Of a DNA stretch of 64,000 nt, positions 45,403 through 55,406 are shown piece after piece (positions within the stretch are counted from its first letter, which is position 1; each line of letters begins with the position of its first letter). Under the pieces are notes generated by a model, which ran no database searches, was not told the origin of the DNA, and worked only from the letters and a program-made list of their open reading frames with translations. The position numbers and the translations under genes were made by a program. This DNA comes from Sphingobacterium sp. lm-10 (GTDB lineage: Bacteria; Bacteroidota; Bacteroidia; Sphingobacteriales; Sphingobacteriaceae), in assembly GCF_023554555.1 (NCBI RefSeq), contig NZ_JAMJWC010000001.1:1178001-1242000 (forward strand), in the 5' to 3' direction.

Positions 45403-46329
45403 TTAACCGTAATTATATTCGTGGTATTTGGTGATATCTACATCCTCCAATACTGCAACTGCGTCATCTACCAGAATAACTAAAGAGCAGTATAAGGAAA
45501 TCAGGTAAGAGGCAATAGCCTTATCATTGATGCCGGTAAATTTGATGGAAAGACCCGGTGTTTGCTCTCCTGGCAAGTCTGGTTGATAAAGTCCTATAAC
45601 TCCTTGCCTGGATTGTCCGGTTCTGATCAGCAATATCTTGGTCTTGCCTTTTACTATAGGTACTTTGTCGCTTGGAATCAGTGGTATGCCACGCCATGTC
45701 AGAAATGGCGATCCAAACAGAGTAACTGTCGGAGGTGGTACACCGCGACGTGTACATTCCCGGCCAAATGCTGCAATAGTGAGCGGATGCAACAGAAAAA
45801 ATCCCGGCTGCTTCCAGACTTTGGTCAGTAATTCGTCCATGTCATCTGGGGTGGGTGCGCCACTTCTTGTTTTAATAATTTGCTTAGCCGCCACATTGCT
45901 CAAAATACCGTAGTCTGCATTATTAATCAATTCACTCTCCTGCCGCTCTTTGATCTTCTCAATGGCTAAACGAAGCTGTTCGCTGATCTGGTTATAAGGC
46001 TTACTATAAAGATCTGACACGCGAGTATGTACGTCAATCAGCGTATTCACAGCCTGTAGATTATATTCTCTCGGGTTTTCGTCGTAATCGACAAAGGTGT
46101 GTGGTAGCACACTTTCATCTCTACGAGAACAATCTACCTGAATACTATCCTCTCCCACAACTTTGTTTAATCTAAATACGCCCGACTCAACCGGCAGCCA
46201 CTGTAGCAAATGTACCACCCAACGCGGGGAGACACTTTCTAGTTGACCAGTCGTTCTGGTAGCAATCGCCAAATGCCTTGCGGCAACGTCACCGAGTGCG
46301 GTTTGTCCTTGTTTTGATTGTTCACTCAT
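45403..46329 (-). CDS. Family 2A encapsulin shell protein (SrpI-like)
   Basis: A 308-residue HK97-fold shell protein of the SrpI type. Typical segments are LGDVAARHLAIATRTTGQ, SPRWVVHLLQWLPVESGVFRLN, PREYNLQAVNTLIDVHTRVSDLYS, AFGRECTRRGVPPPTV and SPFLTWRGIPLIPSDKVP. The length and the absence of an inserted cyclic-nucleotide domain place it in family 2A, not 2B. It should self-assemble into an icosahedral nanocompartment housing the cysteine desulfurase encoded next. AAAGG stands directly before the ATG. It heads a three-gene operon with the desulfurase and a DUF4395 protein. Confidence 0.93.
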   Translation of the reverse strand: MSEQSKQGQTALGDVAARHLAIATRTTGQLESVSPRWVVHLLQWLPVESGVFRLNKVVGEDSIQVDCSRRDESVLPHTFVDYDENPREYNLQAVNTLIDVHTRVSDLYSKPYNQISEQLRLAIEKIKERQESELINNADYGILSNVAAKQIIKTRSGAPTPDDMDELLTKVWKQPGFFLLHPLTIAAFGRECTRRGVPPPTVTLFGSPFLTWRGIPLIPSDKVPIVKGKTKILLIRTGQSRQGVIGLYQPDLPGEQTPGLSIKFTGINDKAIASYLISLYCSLVILVDDAVAVLEDVDITKYHEYNYG

Positions 46330-46857
46330 CCTTTATAGTTTTTGTTAAATATTGATAGCAAAAGAAGTCTTATTAGCTCGATTATAAAATGGATAAACCT
46401 TTGGATTTCTTATTGATTAATTACCTAAAAACACCCCCTGATCGCAACAGGTTATAAGAAAACAGTTTAAAAAGCTATTAATCTTATATTTATATTCTAA
46501 ATTATGAAAGTATATCATAAATACAAAATAATACTACAAAAAAGGTAGACATTATTATGTTAACATAAAGTTATCAACTTACTCTATTTATTGCGATCAA
46601 GGAAATATGGTAATTGATATCGAGAAGATATCAACTAATTCATTTGAAAAAGAAAAGTTGGATTGGATTTATTGGGAACTTTCGATTTAGATCATGTCGA
46701 CCATAATTGGTATCGAGCCACGAATAAATGAACTTAGAGTAAGCCAAAATGATAGAAAATAAAACAAAATTGAGACGATTATGACAGGTTACTCTGGTTA
46801 TAATTTGCAGATTTGATTTTACATACAATAAACCGCTATTTACAAGCTTATACCATC
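46330..46857. promoter_or_regulatory. 528-base divergent gap, encapsulin / GH32
   Basis: Very A+T-rich, without a convincing gene. It must hold the encapsulin promoter (minus) and the GH32 promoter (plus); TATAATTTGC near 46799-46808 is an imperfect -7 element for GH32. A perfect inverted repeat with arms TTGATATC (46614-46621) and GATATCAA (46627-46634) and a 5-base spacer could be an operator. A 27-codon frame at 46607-46690, with AAGGA three bases before its ATG, runs through it (begins MVIDIEKIST); it may be a leader peptide or chance. Confidence 0.3.
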
Positions 46858-48498
46858 ATGAATAAATACATCTTAAGCACCATTGCATTGGCATGCTTCG
46901 CAGTGTCTATGCAGGCCGCAGATATAAAAATCAAAGTAACCAAGCAATACATTAATTTCCCTATCTCCCACCAGGTGGATCGTCAGGTCATGAAGATGAC
47001 GGTTGATGGCAAAGAAGATCGTCAATTTAACATTAGGCTCGCCAATGGAGATCCTGAATATTGGGTATTCACCGATGTATCCGCCTATAAAGGTAAAACT
47101 ATCATGCTAAGCTATGATGGAGATGAAAGTGCGCTGAGCAAGATCTATCAGGATGATAGAATCGCCGGACAGGATTCCATCTATCAGGAAGTAAACCGAC
47201 CTCAATTTCATTTCACCACACGCCGGGGTTGGGTCAATGATCCAAATGGCCTCATTTTTTTTGAGGGCGAATACCATTTATTTTACCAGCACAATCCGTA
47301 TGAACGGGAATGGGAGAATATGTCTTGGGGACATGCAGTGAGTACAGATTTAATCCATTGGGAAGAGCTTCCTGTGGCCTTGCATCCAGATAAAATAGGC
47401 ACCATGTTTTCCGGATCAGCCGTCATTGATTACGACAATACTTCCGGATTCGGAAAGCCCGGAAAGCCAGCGATGGTGGCGTCTTATACGGCCTATTCTA
47501 GCGATAAACAAGTGCAATGTATGGCATATAGCTTGGATCATGGAAGAACCTGGACTAAATACGCTAATAACCCTGTTATTGATAGCAAAGAGAAATGGAA
47601 TAGCGTAGATACCCGCGATCCCAAGATTATTTGGTATGCCCCAAGTAAGCACTGGGTTATGGTACTCAACGAACGGGATGGCCAATCTATTTACACGTCT
47701 TCCAACTTGAAGGATTGGACATACGAGAGCCATACCACGGGCTTTTGGGAATGTCCAGAGTTGTTCGAACTGCCTATAGATGGGGATGAGAACAATAAGA
47801 AATGGGTAATGTATGGTGCCTCCAACACCTATATGATCGGCTCATTTGATGGCAAAATTTTTACGCCGGAAAGCGGAAAGCATCAACTAGGAACTGGAAC
47901 TATTTATGCCGCACAGACATTCTCTAATATTCCGGAAAGTGACGGGCGAAGGATTCAAATCGGTTGGGGACGGGTGGCGCATCCCGGCATGCCTTTCAAT
48001 GGTATGTTTCTATTACCTACCGAACTGACCTTAAAAACCACAAATAATGGTGTTCGTCTTTTCAGCCAACCTGTTGAAGAAATAGAAAAGATATTCACGC
48101 CAGTGCAAAGCTGGTCGAACCTAAAAGCGGATCAAGCAAACGAAAAGCTAAAGGCCTATTACAATGCCAAACAACTGCGTATCAAAACGACCTTTAAGCT
48201 ATCTCATGCTACCGACGCGGGATTTAATCTTTTCGGACAACGTATTGTCGGATACGACATGAACCACAATACCATCAATGGTGTATTCTATTCGCCAGAG
48301 GATATGACCAGCATGGAGCTTACGGCAGATATATTTATTGACAACACGTCTATCGAAGTTTTCATCGATGGCGGAAAATATTCTTACTCGATGGAGCGCA
48401 AACCCGACCGTAATAATAAGGAAGGTTTTCACTTCTGGGGAAATAATATTGACGTCACCAATTTGGAGGTATTTGAGGCAGAATCTATTTGGAAGTAA
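46858..48498 (+). CDS. GH32 fructan hydrolase (levanase/inulinase/invertase type)
   Basis: A 546-residue secreted enzyme that releases fructose from fructans or sucrose. Signal peptide 1-20; residues 22-110 are an N-terminal beta-sandwich (DUF4980 type); then the five-bladed GH32 propeller. The three catalytic acids are present: nucleophile Asp128 in WVNDPNG, Asp254 in TRDPK, and acid/base Glu298 in WECPEL. The C-terminal beta-sandwich (about 400-546) ends with FIDNTSIEVFIDGG. The ATG at 46858 gives the signal peptide; upstream in-frame codons are rejected. It is convergent with the ECF-SusCD operon and is the best clue to that operon's substrate. Confidence 0.93.
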   Translation: MNKYILSTIALACFAVSMQAADIKIKVTKQYINFPISHQVDRQVMKMTVDGKEDRQFNIRLANGDPEYWVFTDVSAYKGKTIMLSYDGDESALSKIYQDDRIAGQDSIYQEVNRPQFHFTTRRGWVNDPNGLIFFEGEYHLFYQHNPYEREWENMSWGHAVSTDLIHWEELPVALHPDKIGTMFSGSAVIDYDNTSGFGKPGKPAMVASYTAYSSDKQVQCMAYSLDHGRTWTKYANNPVIDSKEKWNSVDTRDPKIIWYAPSKHWVMVLNERDGQSIYTSSNLKDWTYESHTTGFWECPELFELPIDGDENNKKWVMYGASNTYMIGSFDGKIFTPESGKHQLGTGTIYAAQTFSNIPESDGRRIQIGWGRVAHPGMPFNGMFLLPTELTLKTTNNGVRLFSQPVEEIEKIFTPVQSWSNLKADQANEKLKAYYNAKQLRIKTTFKLSHATDAGFNLFGQRIVGYDMNHNTINGVFYSPEDMTSMELTADIFIDNTSIEVFIDGGKYSYSMERKPDRNNKEGFHFWGNNIDVTNLEVFEAESIWK

Positions 48499-48513
48499 TT
48501 TAACACCCTACTC

Positions 48514-48599
48514 CGTCATTGCGCGGAGGTACGACAACGCAATCTTATGTGCGTAAAATTTAGATTGCCGCACCCTCGTCCCTCGGGTTCGCAAGGACG
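48514..48599. repeat. Intergenic palindromic repeat (REP-like)
   Basis: An 86-base imperfect palindrome between the GH32 stop and the terminator. The outer arms CGTCATTGCG (48514-48523) and CGCAAGGACG (48590-48599) match 9 of 10; inner parts CGCAATCT and AGATTGCCG also pair. The centre is G+C-poor while the arms are G+C-rich, unlike flanking DNA. Similar CGTCATTGCGAGG-type units recur in many bacterial genomes as REP-like elements, so other copies are expected outside this window; I saw no second copy here. Confidence 0.6.
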
Positions 48600-48657
48600 C
48601 TTCTTTTAGTTAATAAGGTTCAGAAAATTGATAAGGTTAATAAAGTTCCAAAAACAA

Positions 48658-48692
48658 CAAAGGGTTGCCAGTTTAGGATCGGCAACCCTTTG
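48658..48692. terminator. Bidirectional terminator between GH32 and the phosphatase fusion gene
   Basis: A perfect 12-base stem, CAAAGGGTTGCC (48658-48669) with GGCAACCCTTTG (48681-48692), closes an 11-base loop between two convergent genes. Flanks are A-rich on one side and TATTATAA on the other, so it can serve both strands. Confidence 0.85.
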
Positions 48693-48714
48693 TATTATAA
48701 TATAGCCCCAAAGA

Positions 48715-50631
48715 TTATTTCTTTTCCAACAATTGTATCAAGCGATGAAAAATTTCGGTGTTCTCATAGAATCCGATGAATGCCTGCGCTCCTGGCCCAT
48801 ACGCCAATACCGGAACCAGCATACTGCTGTGATCGTTAGAAGCAAAATGTCCTTGAATCTTTCCAGTAGCCTGATCTACATCCAATAAATTCAAAGCACC
48901 TGTTTCGTGATCGGCCGTGACCAATACTAGCGTATGGCCATCGGCATCGGCAAAGCGAAGCGCCTCTCCTACTGCTTGATCAAAATCCACCGTTTCTGCA
49001 GCAACATAAGTCAGATCGCGCGCATGCCCACCGTAGTCGATTTGCGCACTTTCGGCCATGATAAAGAATCCCTTATCCCGCTTATCTAGCTTTTGAATAG
49101 TGAGATTTACTAATTGCGACAAGACTGGTCCTCTACCCTCTTTTGCCGGACGCGTAAGGGAATCGGGCAAAAATGTCACTAACTTCTCTGCCTTCGATTG
49201 CTGAAACGAAACGAGATCTTCGAGCAGTGTAAAATCGTTCTTCGCAAGATCTGTAACCAGTTTTTGGTGTTTTGCGACATCACGATATGGGCTAGGTCGC
49301 CCAGCAATTAAGATATCGATGGATTGGTTGGTGACCAAAGACTGTGTGATGTCTTCGGAAGCATTTCTGTTTTTATGTTTTGCGTAAAATACCGCTGGCG
49401 TGGCATCCGATGCATCACCAGTGGAAATAATGCCCGTGCGCATGCCTCGTTCCCTAATCCGATCCGGAATCGCTGCCAAAGCAACACCATTGGTATCCAC
49501 GCTGATTTGTCCATTGTAAGTTTTCATGCCCGTAGCAATAGCGGTACCGCCAGCACCAGAGTCCGTATTTCCTAAGCTGTACGATGTCGTCGATGAAAAA
49601 CCAATATGCCGCATTTGCTTTATATTCGATTCACCACGATTGGCGATAATAGCCGATTGCAGATGTCCTAAACCCATCCCATCACCAATCAAGAGGATTA
49701 CATTGCGAATCTCCTTCTTCGCACCATCGCTAGCATACGTTGGAGAATAAACAGGATACAGTTTTACGAGTTGAAAACGAGACGCAAGCAATTCATCTAA
49801 ATACACTTTCAGCTGCGCTGGATGATCGGTATTGAGCCAGGTGACGCCCATCTTTTCGAGCACAATCCAGGTATTTACATTGTCTGACGTACCCCAAAGT
49901 CGAAATGATACGCCCCAATCTGCCGCTTGCTTGGCATCCTGCATGATCTTTTGCAGTTCCATTTTAGCAGGCTCACCCTTACCATTCCATTGGCTGTAAA
50001 CGCGCAGATCTTGGCTTATCATGCCTAGATGTTTGCGTTGTGCGTCGGTGTAAGGGATATTCGGCCTGCCATCAAACTTAATCCATGTCGGAAATTGAGA
50101 AAACAGTTCTGGAGCAGGCATATTGCCGCTGATCACAATGTGTACCGGATGGGCAGATCGGGCATCGTCAAATAAGAAATCGTATTTAAGCAGCAGCGCA
50201 ATCAAGCTTGGCATCAAGCGTTGATAATCTTCCTTAAAATCCAACAGTAATTGCAGGTTCTTAGTAGTATCGGCAAATGGATGCGCCCCATTCGCACGAT
50301 ACAATTCTGCTAAAGGCTGTAAGTACAACTTTTCTAAAGTGCGACCTACCGTAATATCTTTCTGGTCATGCGCCGCATACAAAGTATCATCTCTCAAAAA
50401 CAGATCGACTTCGATCGATTCCATCCCAGCATGGTACGCGGTAAGGAATGGAATCGCCTGCTCGTAATCATTGTGGCTATGGCCACGCACATTCAGTATA
50501 CCGGCTTCTTTGTCGGCAAACATCAGCTGCTCAAAACGCTGACTCAAACTGCTGGCTTCTTGTGCGACTACCGGCTCTTGGTTCCAACAGAAACATAGGC
50601 AGGCTAACGATACTCCTAAAAAATTCTTCAT
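48715..50631 (-). CDS. Phosphodiesterase / alkaline phosphatase fusion
   Basis: A 638-residue secreted protein with two catalytic parts. After a signal peptide (1-24), residues 45-285 form a PI-PLC/GDPD-like TIM barrel (GHSHNDYEQAIPF; ESIEVDLFL; YAAHDQKDI; LLLDFK; WLNTDHPAQL), which cleaves phosphodiesters. Residues 305-638 are an alkaline phosphatase: metal motif DGMGLGH (317-323), nucleophile Ser358 in NTDSGAGGTA, then AESAQIDYGGHA, VTADHETG and FASNDHSS. One protein could thus open a phosphodiester and release phosphate. The ATG at 50631, preceded by GAGAAG, is preferred to an extension to 50661. It is the last gene of the ECF-FecR-SusC-SusD operon. Confidence 0.87.
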   Translation of the reverse strand: MKNFLGVSLACLCFCWNQEPVVAQEASSLSQRFEQLMFADKEAGILNVRGHSHNDYEQAIPFLTAYHAGMESIEVDLFLRDDTLYAAHDQKDITVGRTLEKLYLQPLAELYRANGAHPFADTTKNLQLLLDFKEDYQRLMPSLIALLLKYDFLFDDARSAHPVHIVISGNMPAPELFSQFPTWIKFDGRPNIPYTDAQRKHLGMISQDLRVYSQWNGKGEPAKMELQKIMQDAKQAADWGVSFRLWGTSDNVNTWIVLEKMGVTWLNTDHPAQLKVYLDELLASRFQLVKLYPVYSPTYASDGAKKEIRNVILLIGDGMGLGHLQSAIIANRGESNIKQMRHIGFSSTTSYSLGNTDSGAGGTAIATGMKTYNGQISVDTNGVALAAIPDRIRERGMRTGIISTGDASDATPAVFYAKHKNRNASEDITQSLVTNQSIDILIAGRPSPYRDVAKHQKLVTDLAKNDFTLLEDLVSFQQSKAEKLVTFLPDSLTRPAKEGRGPVLSQLVNLTIQKLDKRDKGFFIMAESAQIDYGGHARDLTYVAAETVDFDQAVGEALRFADADGHTLVLVTADHETGALNLLDVDQATGKIQGHFASNDHSSMLVPVLAYGPGAQAFIGFYENTEIFHRLIQLLEKK

Positions 50632-50723
50632 CTTCTCGTATTTACATCCAAAGCTATGCAAGCCCTTTCGATCCTAGAAAACCATTGGGATTGCATAGCT
50701 TAATTTATTCATTCTATTCTTAT

Positions 50724-52292
50724 TTACCAGCCCTCATTCTGCGCAATACCCGCATTACTCACATCTTGCGGAGGAATTGGCCACACGTGGTGAACCGTTG
50801 GATTGAAATTACGTGCTGGCCAGACGGTGATGGTGGTAAAGGTAGAAGCCGGATCGGTCTTGGTCACATGCTGACGGCCAGTAGCCACTCGTGCGTACGC
50901 TGCCTGTGCATCTCCCCAACGTACCAAGTCGGAGTGTCTGTCGGTATACTCACCAGCAAATTCCGAACGACGTTCGCGTTTCAAATGTGCCATCGTGGCA
51001 CCTGTAAGTGGAGCTAACCCTGCCCGATCGCGCACGAGGTTGATACCTGCATCACCATTCTGTCCTTGCATAATTTGCGCTTCTGATTTCATCAATAAAA
51101 TATCCGCGTAGCGTACCAAAGGCACATTCAGATCCGAAGTTGGGTAATCTCCATTTGGATTTAAATGCTGCGCAATAGGGTATTTAAACGGATCCATGTA
51201 TTTCTTAAACTGAAAACCAGTCTGCGAGTTGGAAGAAGAATATCGGCGCTCCGATCCAAACAAAGTATAGGTATCATTGAACTCCAAGATAGTCGCCTTT
51301 TTGCGTGCATCTCCTGCTTCAAACGAATTGTACAATTCTAACGTAGGGTGAAAATATCCCCAACCATTGTATAGTCCGTACCCTGTGTTTTCAAACATAA
51401 CGGCAGGCAATATCGATCCCTGAATTTTGTTAGACACTACCGAGAAGATATACTCGCTCGAGTAATTGTTAGCCACATAAAAAACACTGGCAAAATCTTC
51501 TGCTGGATTATTGGTATCAATCAGCTTTCTACCCGAACCAGAATTGGTTACCAGATCACAATACTTCGCCACTTCAGCCCATTTCGCCACATCATAACGC
51601 GCCCATTGCAGGTTTGTCTTTGCCAAATAAGCATAGGCTGCATCTTTATTTGCACGACCCAAATCTGCAGATCCGTAGGTCGTTACTAAAGGTAGCATTT
51701 CGGCAGCTTTTAACAGGTCTGCTTCCATCATTGCAAAGTTTTCACGCACATGGGCAGGACGCTCAAAGCGTGTCTCCAACATGTTTTCTTCGGTCACGAT
51801 CGGAAGCCCTGCGCGCTGATCGCCATAATGCTGTGTCAAATAAAAGTAAGCATAGGCACGCATAAAATAAGCTTCGCCTAACACGCGTTGCTTCGTCTGC
51901 TCCGTGATTTCCATAGCTGGCACCTTACTAATGATGGTATTGGCACGTTGTACGATTTGATAGATACGCTTGTACATGGAGTTCACCCGGCTTTCATTAC
52001 CATTGGCGGTGAAGTTACGCACCGCAGCAGAACCAGCATCGGTACGGCCAGTCACCATATCGTCCGAAGCATTCACAAGCCAGAATAACCCTCTTCCAAA
52101 CAAATCTCCATCATTGAAATGCTGATATAGTCCATTTGCAGCGAAGATCGCATCAGCCTCTGTTTTCCAATAGTTCGCATCGGTAATTGATCCCTGTGGA
52201 GTAAGGTCTGTAAAATCGGTGGAACACGATTGTGCGACTAACCCCATACTCACTAAGGCCATCGCGATATATTTATTCATTTTTAAAGACAT
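50724..52292 (-). CDS. SusD/RagB-family outer membrane lipoprotein (GH32 locus)
   Basis: A 522-residue SusD homologue with lipobox VAQSC (Cys23) and the usual SITDANYWKTEADAIFAANGLYQ, GEAYFMRAYAYFYLTQHYG, VRYADILLMKSEAQIM and LKRERRSEFAGE segments. It starts 19 bases after the SusC stop. Met1 (52292) or Met5 (52280) could be the start. The partner should bind the oligosaccharide or phosphodiester handled by the neighbouring enzymes. Confidence 0.93.
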   Translation of the reverse strand: MSLKMNKYIAMALVSMGLVAQSCSTDFTDLTPQGSITDANYWKTEADAIFAANGLYQHFNDGDLFGRGLFWLVNASDDMVTGRTDAGSAAVRNFTANGNESRVNSMYKRIYQIVQRANTIISKVPAMEITEQTKQRVLGEAYFMRAYAYFYLTQHYGDQRAGLPIVTEENMLETRFERPAHVRENFAMMEADLLKAAEMLPLVTTYGSADLGRANKDAAYAYLAKTNLQWARYDVAKWAEVAKYCDLVTNSGSGRKLIDTNNPAEDFASVFYVANNYSSEYIFSVVSNKIQGSILPAVMFENTGYGLYNGWGYFHPTLELYNSFEAGDARKKATILEFNDTYTLFGSERRYSSSNSQTGFQFKKYMDPFKYPIAQHLNPNGDYPTSDLNVPLVRYADILLMKSEAQIMQGQNGDAGINLVRDRAGLAPLTGATMAHLKRERRSEFAGEYTDRHSDLVRWGDAQAAYARVATGRQHVTKTDPASTFTTITVWPARNFNPTVHHVWPIPPQDVSNAGIAQNEGW

Positions 52293-52310
52293 TATCGTTG
52301 ATTTTAAGGA

Positions 52311-55300
52311 TTAAAAATTAACATTTAAACCTACTGTATATGTTTTTGCTAACGGGTAATTACCTACATCTAAGCCTACTGTACCTACCTCTGGATCGAT
52401 ACCAGAGTACGAAGTGAACGTTAATGGATTCTCTGCTGCGATGTATATACGCGACTGCAGTTTGCCTAAAGGCAAGGTATAGCCAAACGTGACGTTTTTG
52501 ATGCGGAAGTAATCGCCACTCTCTAAGTACCAGTCGGAAGCAGTTCCAAAGTTATTGTTTGGATCCTGACGAGATAAAATAGGAATATCTGCATCCGTAT
52601 TTTGAGGCGTCCAAGCATCCAGTACGCGGCTATCTAAGTTGTACCCGTTAGAAGCAGCATTGTAGGCGGTATATTTATAGCCATTAAAAATCTTCGACCC
52701 AGATACGCCGTAGGTCAATACGTTCAAATCAAATTGCTTATAGTCCAAGTTGAGGGAGAAACCATAGGTAAAGCGAGGAATAGCACTACCCATATATACA
52801 CGGTCATCGTCATTAATACGGCCATCGCCATTAGTATCCACGAAACGAAAATCTCCCGGACGAGCCTGCGGCTGAATTAATTGACCATCTCTCGAATGCG
52901 CATTGATTTCCTCCTGAGAATTAAAAATACCCGCTTGTGGAATCAAGTAATACGAATAAAGGCGTTGCCCAGGTGTAGAGCGGTAAGGCAATAGTACGGT
53001 TCGTACATTATCTGGATGCTGAATAAAATCATTGAAATAACCATCCAGGTTTAAGACCTTATTGTCATTCACGCTGATGTTTGCCTGCGCACCAAAGCCC
53101 CATTCTCCAAACCGATCATTGTACCGTACAGATCCCTCAAATCCTTTGTTGAGGATATCACCTACGTTGGACGTCGGTCCCTGAGAAAATCCGGCATGTG
53201 GGTTGGCATCATTGGTATATACCATACCCAATGTTTTCTTTTCGTAGTAATCGGCCGCGATGGTAATTTTATTCAAAATCGTCATGTCTACCCCCACATC
53301 AAACGATTGTGAGACTTCCCACAACAAATTTGGGTTGAATTGTTTGTTCACGGCAAAATGGCGTACCAACTGGCCATCGGCTCCAATCGGCGTAATCGTA
53401 CCGGTAGACAATGGAATATTGAAAGCATATCGATCTACGGATTGAATATTACCAATTTGCCCCCATGATGCCCTCACTTTTAGATCATTGATCAATGAGC
53501 TGCGGAAAAATGGTTCGGACGAGATCTTCCATGCACCTGAAACGGACGGGAATACATCGGAACGATTTTGCGATGACAAACGAGAAGTACGGTCTTTACG
53601 AATACTAGCACCGATAAAGTAACGATTTGCATAGTTGTAGTTTACCCGTCCGATAGCCGATGTCAAAGCATCCTCCCATACGCTACTGGTCGGCAATGTA
53701 GGCAATGATGCGGCGTTGCCAATGTATTGGTACCAATCATCTTCACGTTCGAAGCCCATTCCCTGTACATAAAACTGCTCATAATGCGTTCTTTGCGCAG
53801 AATATACGGCCACTACATCGAAGTTATGATCACCAAAGCTTTTGGTGTAGTTCAATTGTTGATCCCAGATCCAACGGTCTTCTTTGGATTCTTCCTGGGT
53901 CAGATAATTATTCAAACTAGCGCGACCTATTTCTGGAATTCTTGGATCAAAACGCTTTAGAGAATAACGTCTCATATTCAGGCCAAAGTTGGATTTGAAG
54001 GTCAACCCATCCAAAATATCCACTTTGACAAAGGCATTACCATTCAGGTTGAGCGTTGGATTATTGACCGTAGGTCTCAACAATAAAGCCACAGGATTAT
54101 ACGTATCGCCATAGATACTCGAGAATCCTGATAGATCGGATGGCACTGTACCGTGGAAGTTACCCGCGTCGTCGTATACCGGTGCCGCAGGATTCATATA
54201 GATCGCATTGATAATAGCGCCGCTATAGCTACTGCTGGTATTGGTACCGCGTGTCGTCGTTTGATTGACGTAGAAATTCTGACCAATGGTGACACGATCG
54301 GTGAGATCAAATTCCGATTTAAGGCGGTAAGCAAAGCGTTTGTAACCGGTATTTAGCAACATCCCTTCGCGGTCGTGGTAACCGAATGAACTGCTGTAGC
54401 TGGATTTCTCTCCTCCGCCAGAAAGCTGTGCATTGGCATTCAATATATTCCCGGTCTGGAAAATTTCATTCATCCAGTTGGTACGCGTCACCTGTCCCCA
54501 AGGATTCTGTTGCGCATCATGCCCTGCTTGCAGGTTTAGTCCACTCGTCGCATACGCTTGATTGTAGGCATTAGCATATTGTGCCGCATCCAGCGCGCTT
54601 GGCAAGTTGCTAGCCGACTGCCAACCACGGTACAGGTCTACATTTAATTTTGGCGCACCTGCTTTTCCACTCTTTGTGGTAATGACAATGACTCCGGAAG
54701 ACGCTTGCGCTCCATAGATCGCTGCAGCAGCGGCATCTTTCAAAATATCTACTTTCTCTATATCATTCGGGTTGATGGGACCACCGTAATACGGCATACC
54801 ATCTACCACATACAGGGGTTCTTCAGCATTTAATGTTCCCATACCGCGTACCATGACCCTTGGATTCGCACTTGGATCGCCACCTGGAGACATCACCGTC
54901 AATCCGGCTACATTGCCCTGCATCATATCGGCAATATTGCTCAAAGGGCGGTTTACCTGATCAGATACATTGGGCAAGGAACTCACTGCCGTCGTCAGAT
55001 CGCCGCGACGTTGTTGCCCGTAACCTACTACTACAATCTCATCCAATTCAGACTGTTGCTGCTCTAGTCTAATCAACATCGAACTGCTCTCGCCTGCACT
55101 CAATGCTTTGGTCGCTGTCTCATACGGCTGATAACCTACCATACTCACACGAATGCGGTATTGCGTGGTTGCATTAACGCCTTCCAGCACAAACATACCC
55201 TTCGCATCGGTAGATACTTGAGCGATCGATTTTCCGTTCGCATCGACCAACTGCACGTTAGCGCCTGGTATGTAGGTGCCGGTATTGTCCATGATCGTGC

Positions 55301-55403
55301 CACGCAACTGTCCGGAAGACTGTGCCCAGGCATTGGCCGCAAGGAAGAAGGCTACGCCACTCATCGCTAACCGAACATTTCTAAAAATGCTTCTCTTTTT
55401 CAT
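52311..55403 (-). CDS. SusC/RagA TonB-linked outer membrane transporter (GH32 locus)
   Basis: A 1030-residue SusC homologue. Signal peptide to about residue 28; carboxypeptidase-D-like domain 32-112 (LRGTIMDNTGTYIPGANV; SMVGYQPYETA); linker LDEIVVVGYGQQRR; plug with VVDGMPYYGGPIN and ILKDAAAAAIYGAQASSG; barrel ending in VGLNVNF. Notably there is no N-terminal STN domain even though an ECF sigma/anti-sigma pair is directly upstream. It follows the FecR stop by 3 bases. Confidence 0.94.
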   Translation of the reverse strand: MKKRSIFRNVRLAMSGVAFFLAANAWAQSSGQLRGTIMDNTGTYIPGANVQLVDANGKSIAQVSTDAKGMFVLEGVNATTQYRIRVSMVGYQPYETATKALSAGESSSMLIRLEQQQSELDEIVVVGYGQQRRGDLTTAVSSLPNVSDQVNRPLSNIADMMQGNVAGLTVMSPGGDPSANPRVMVRGMGTLNAEEPLYVVDGMPYYGGPINPNDIEKVDILKDAAAAAIYGAQASSGVIVITTKSGKAGAPKLNVDLYRGWQSASNLPSALDAAQYANAYNQAYATSGLNLQAGHDAQQNPWGQVTRTNWMNEIFQTGNILNANAQLSGGGEKSSYSSSFGYHDREGMLLNTGYKRFAYRLKSEFDLTDRVTIGQNFYVNQTTTRGTNTSSSYSGAIINAIYMNPAAPVYDDAGNFHGTVPSDLSGFSSIYGDTYNPVALLLRPTVNNPTLNLNGNAFVKVDILDGLTFKSNFGLNMRRYSLKRFDPRIPEIGRASLNNYLTQEESKEDRWIWDQQLNYTKSFGDHNFDVVAVYSAQRTHYEQFYVQGMGFEREDDWYQYIGNAASLPTLPTSSVWEDALTSAIGRVNYNYANRYFIGASIRKDRTSRLSSQNRSDVFPSVSGAWKISSEPFFRSSLINDLKVRASWGQIGNIQSVDRYAFNIPLSTGTITPIGADGQLVRHFAVNKQFNPNLLWEVSQSFDVGVDMTILNKITIAADYYEKKTLGMVYTNDANPHAGFSQGPTSNVGDILNKGFEGSVRYNDRFGEWGFGAQANISVNDNKVLNLDGYFNDFIQHPDNVRTVLLPYRSTPGQRLYSYYLIPQAGIFNSQEEINAHSRDGQLIQPQARPGDFRFVDTNGDGRINDDDRVYMGSAIPRFTYGFSLNLDYKQFDLNVLTYGVSGSKIFNGYKYTAYNAASNGYNLDSRVLDAWTPQNTDADIPILSRQDPNNNFGTASDWYLESGDYFRIKNVTFGYTLPLGKLQSRIYIAAENPLTFTSYSGIDPEVGTVGLDVGNYPLAKTYTVGLNVNF

Positions 55404-55406
55404 CTA

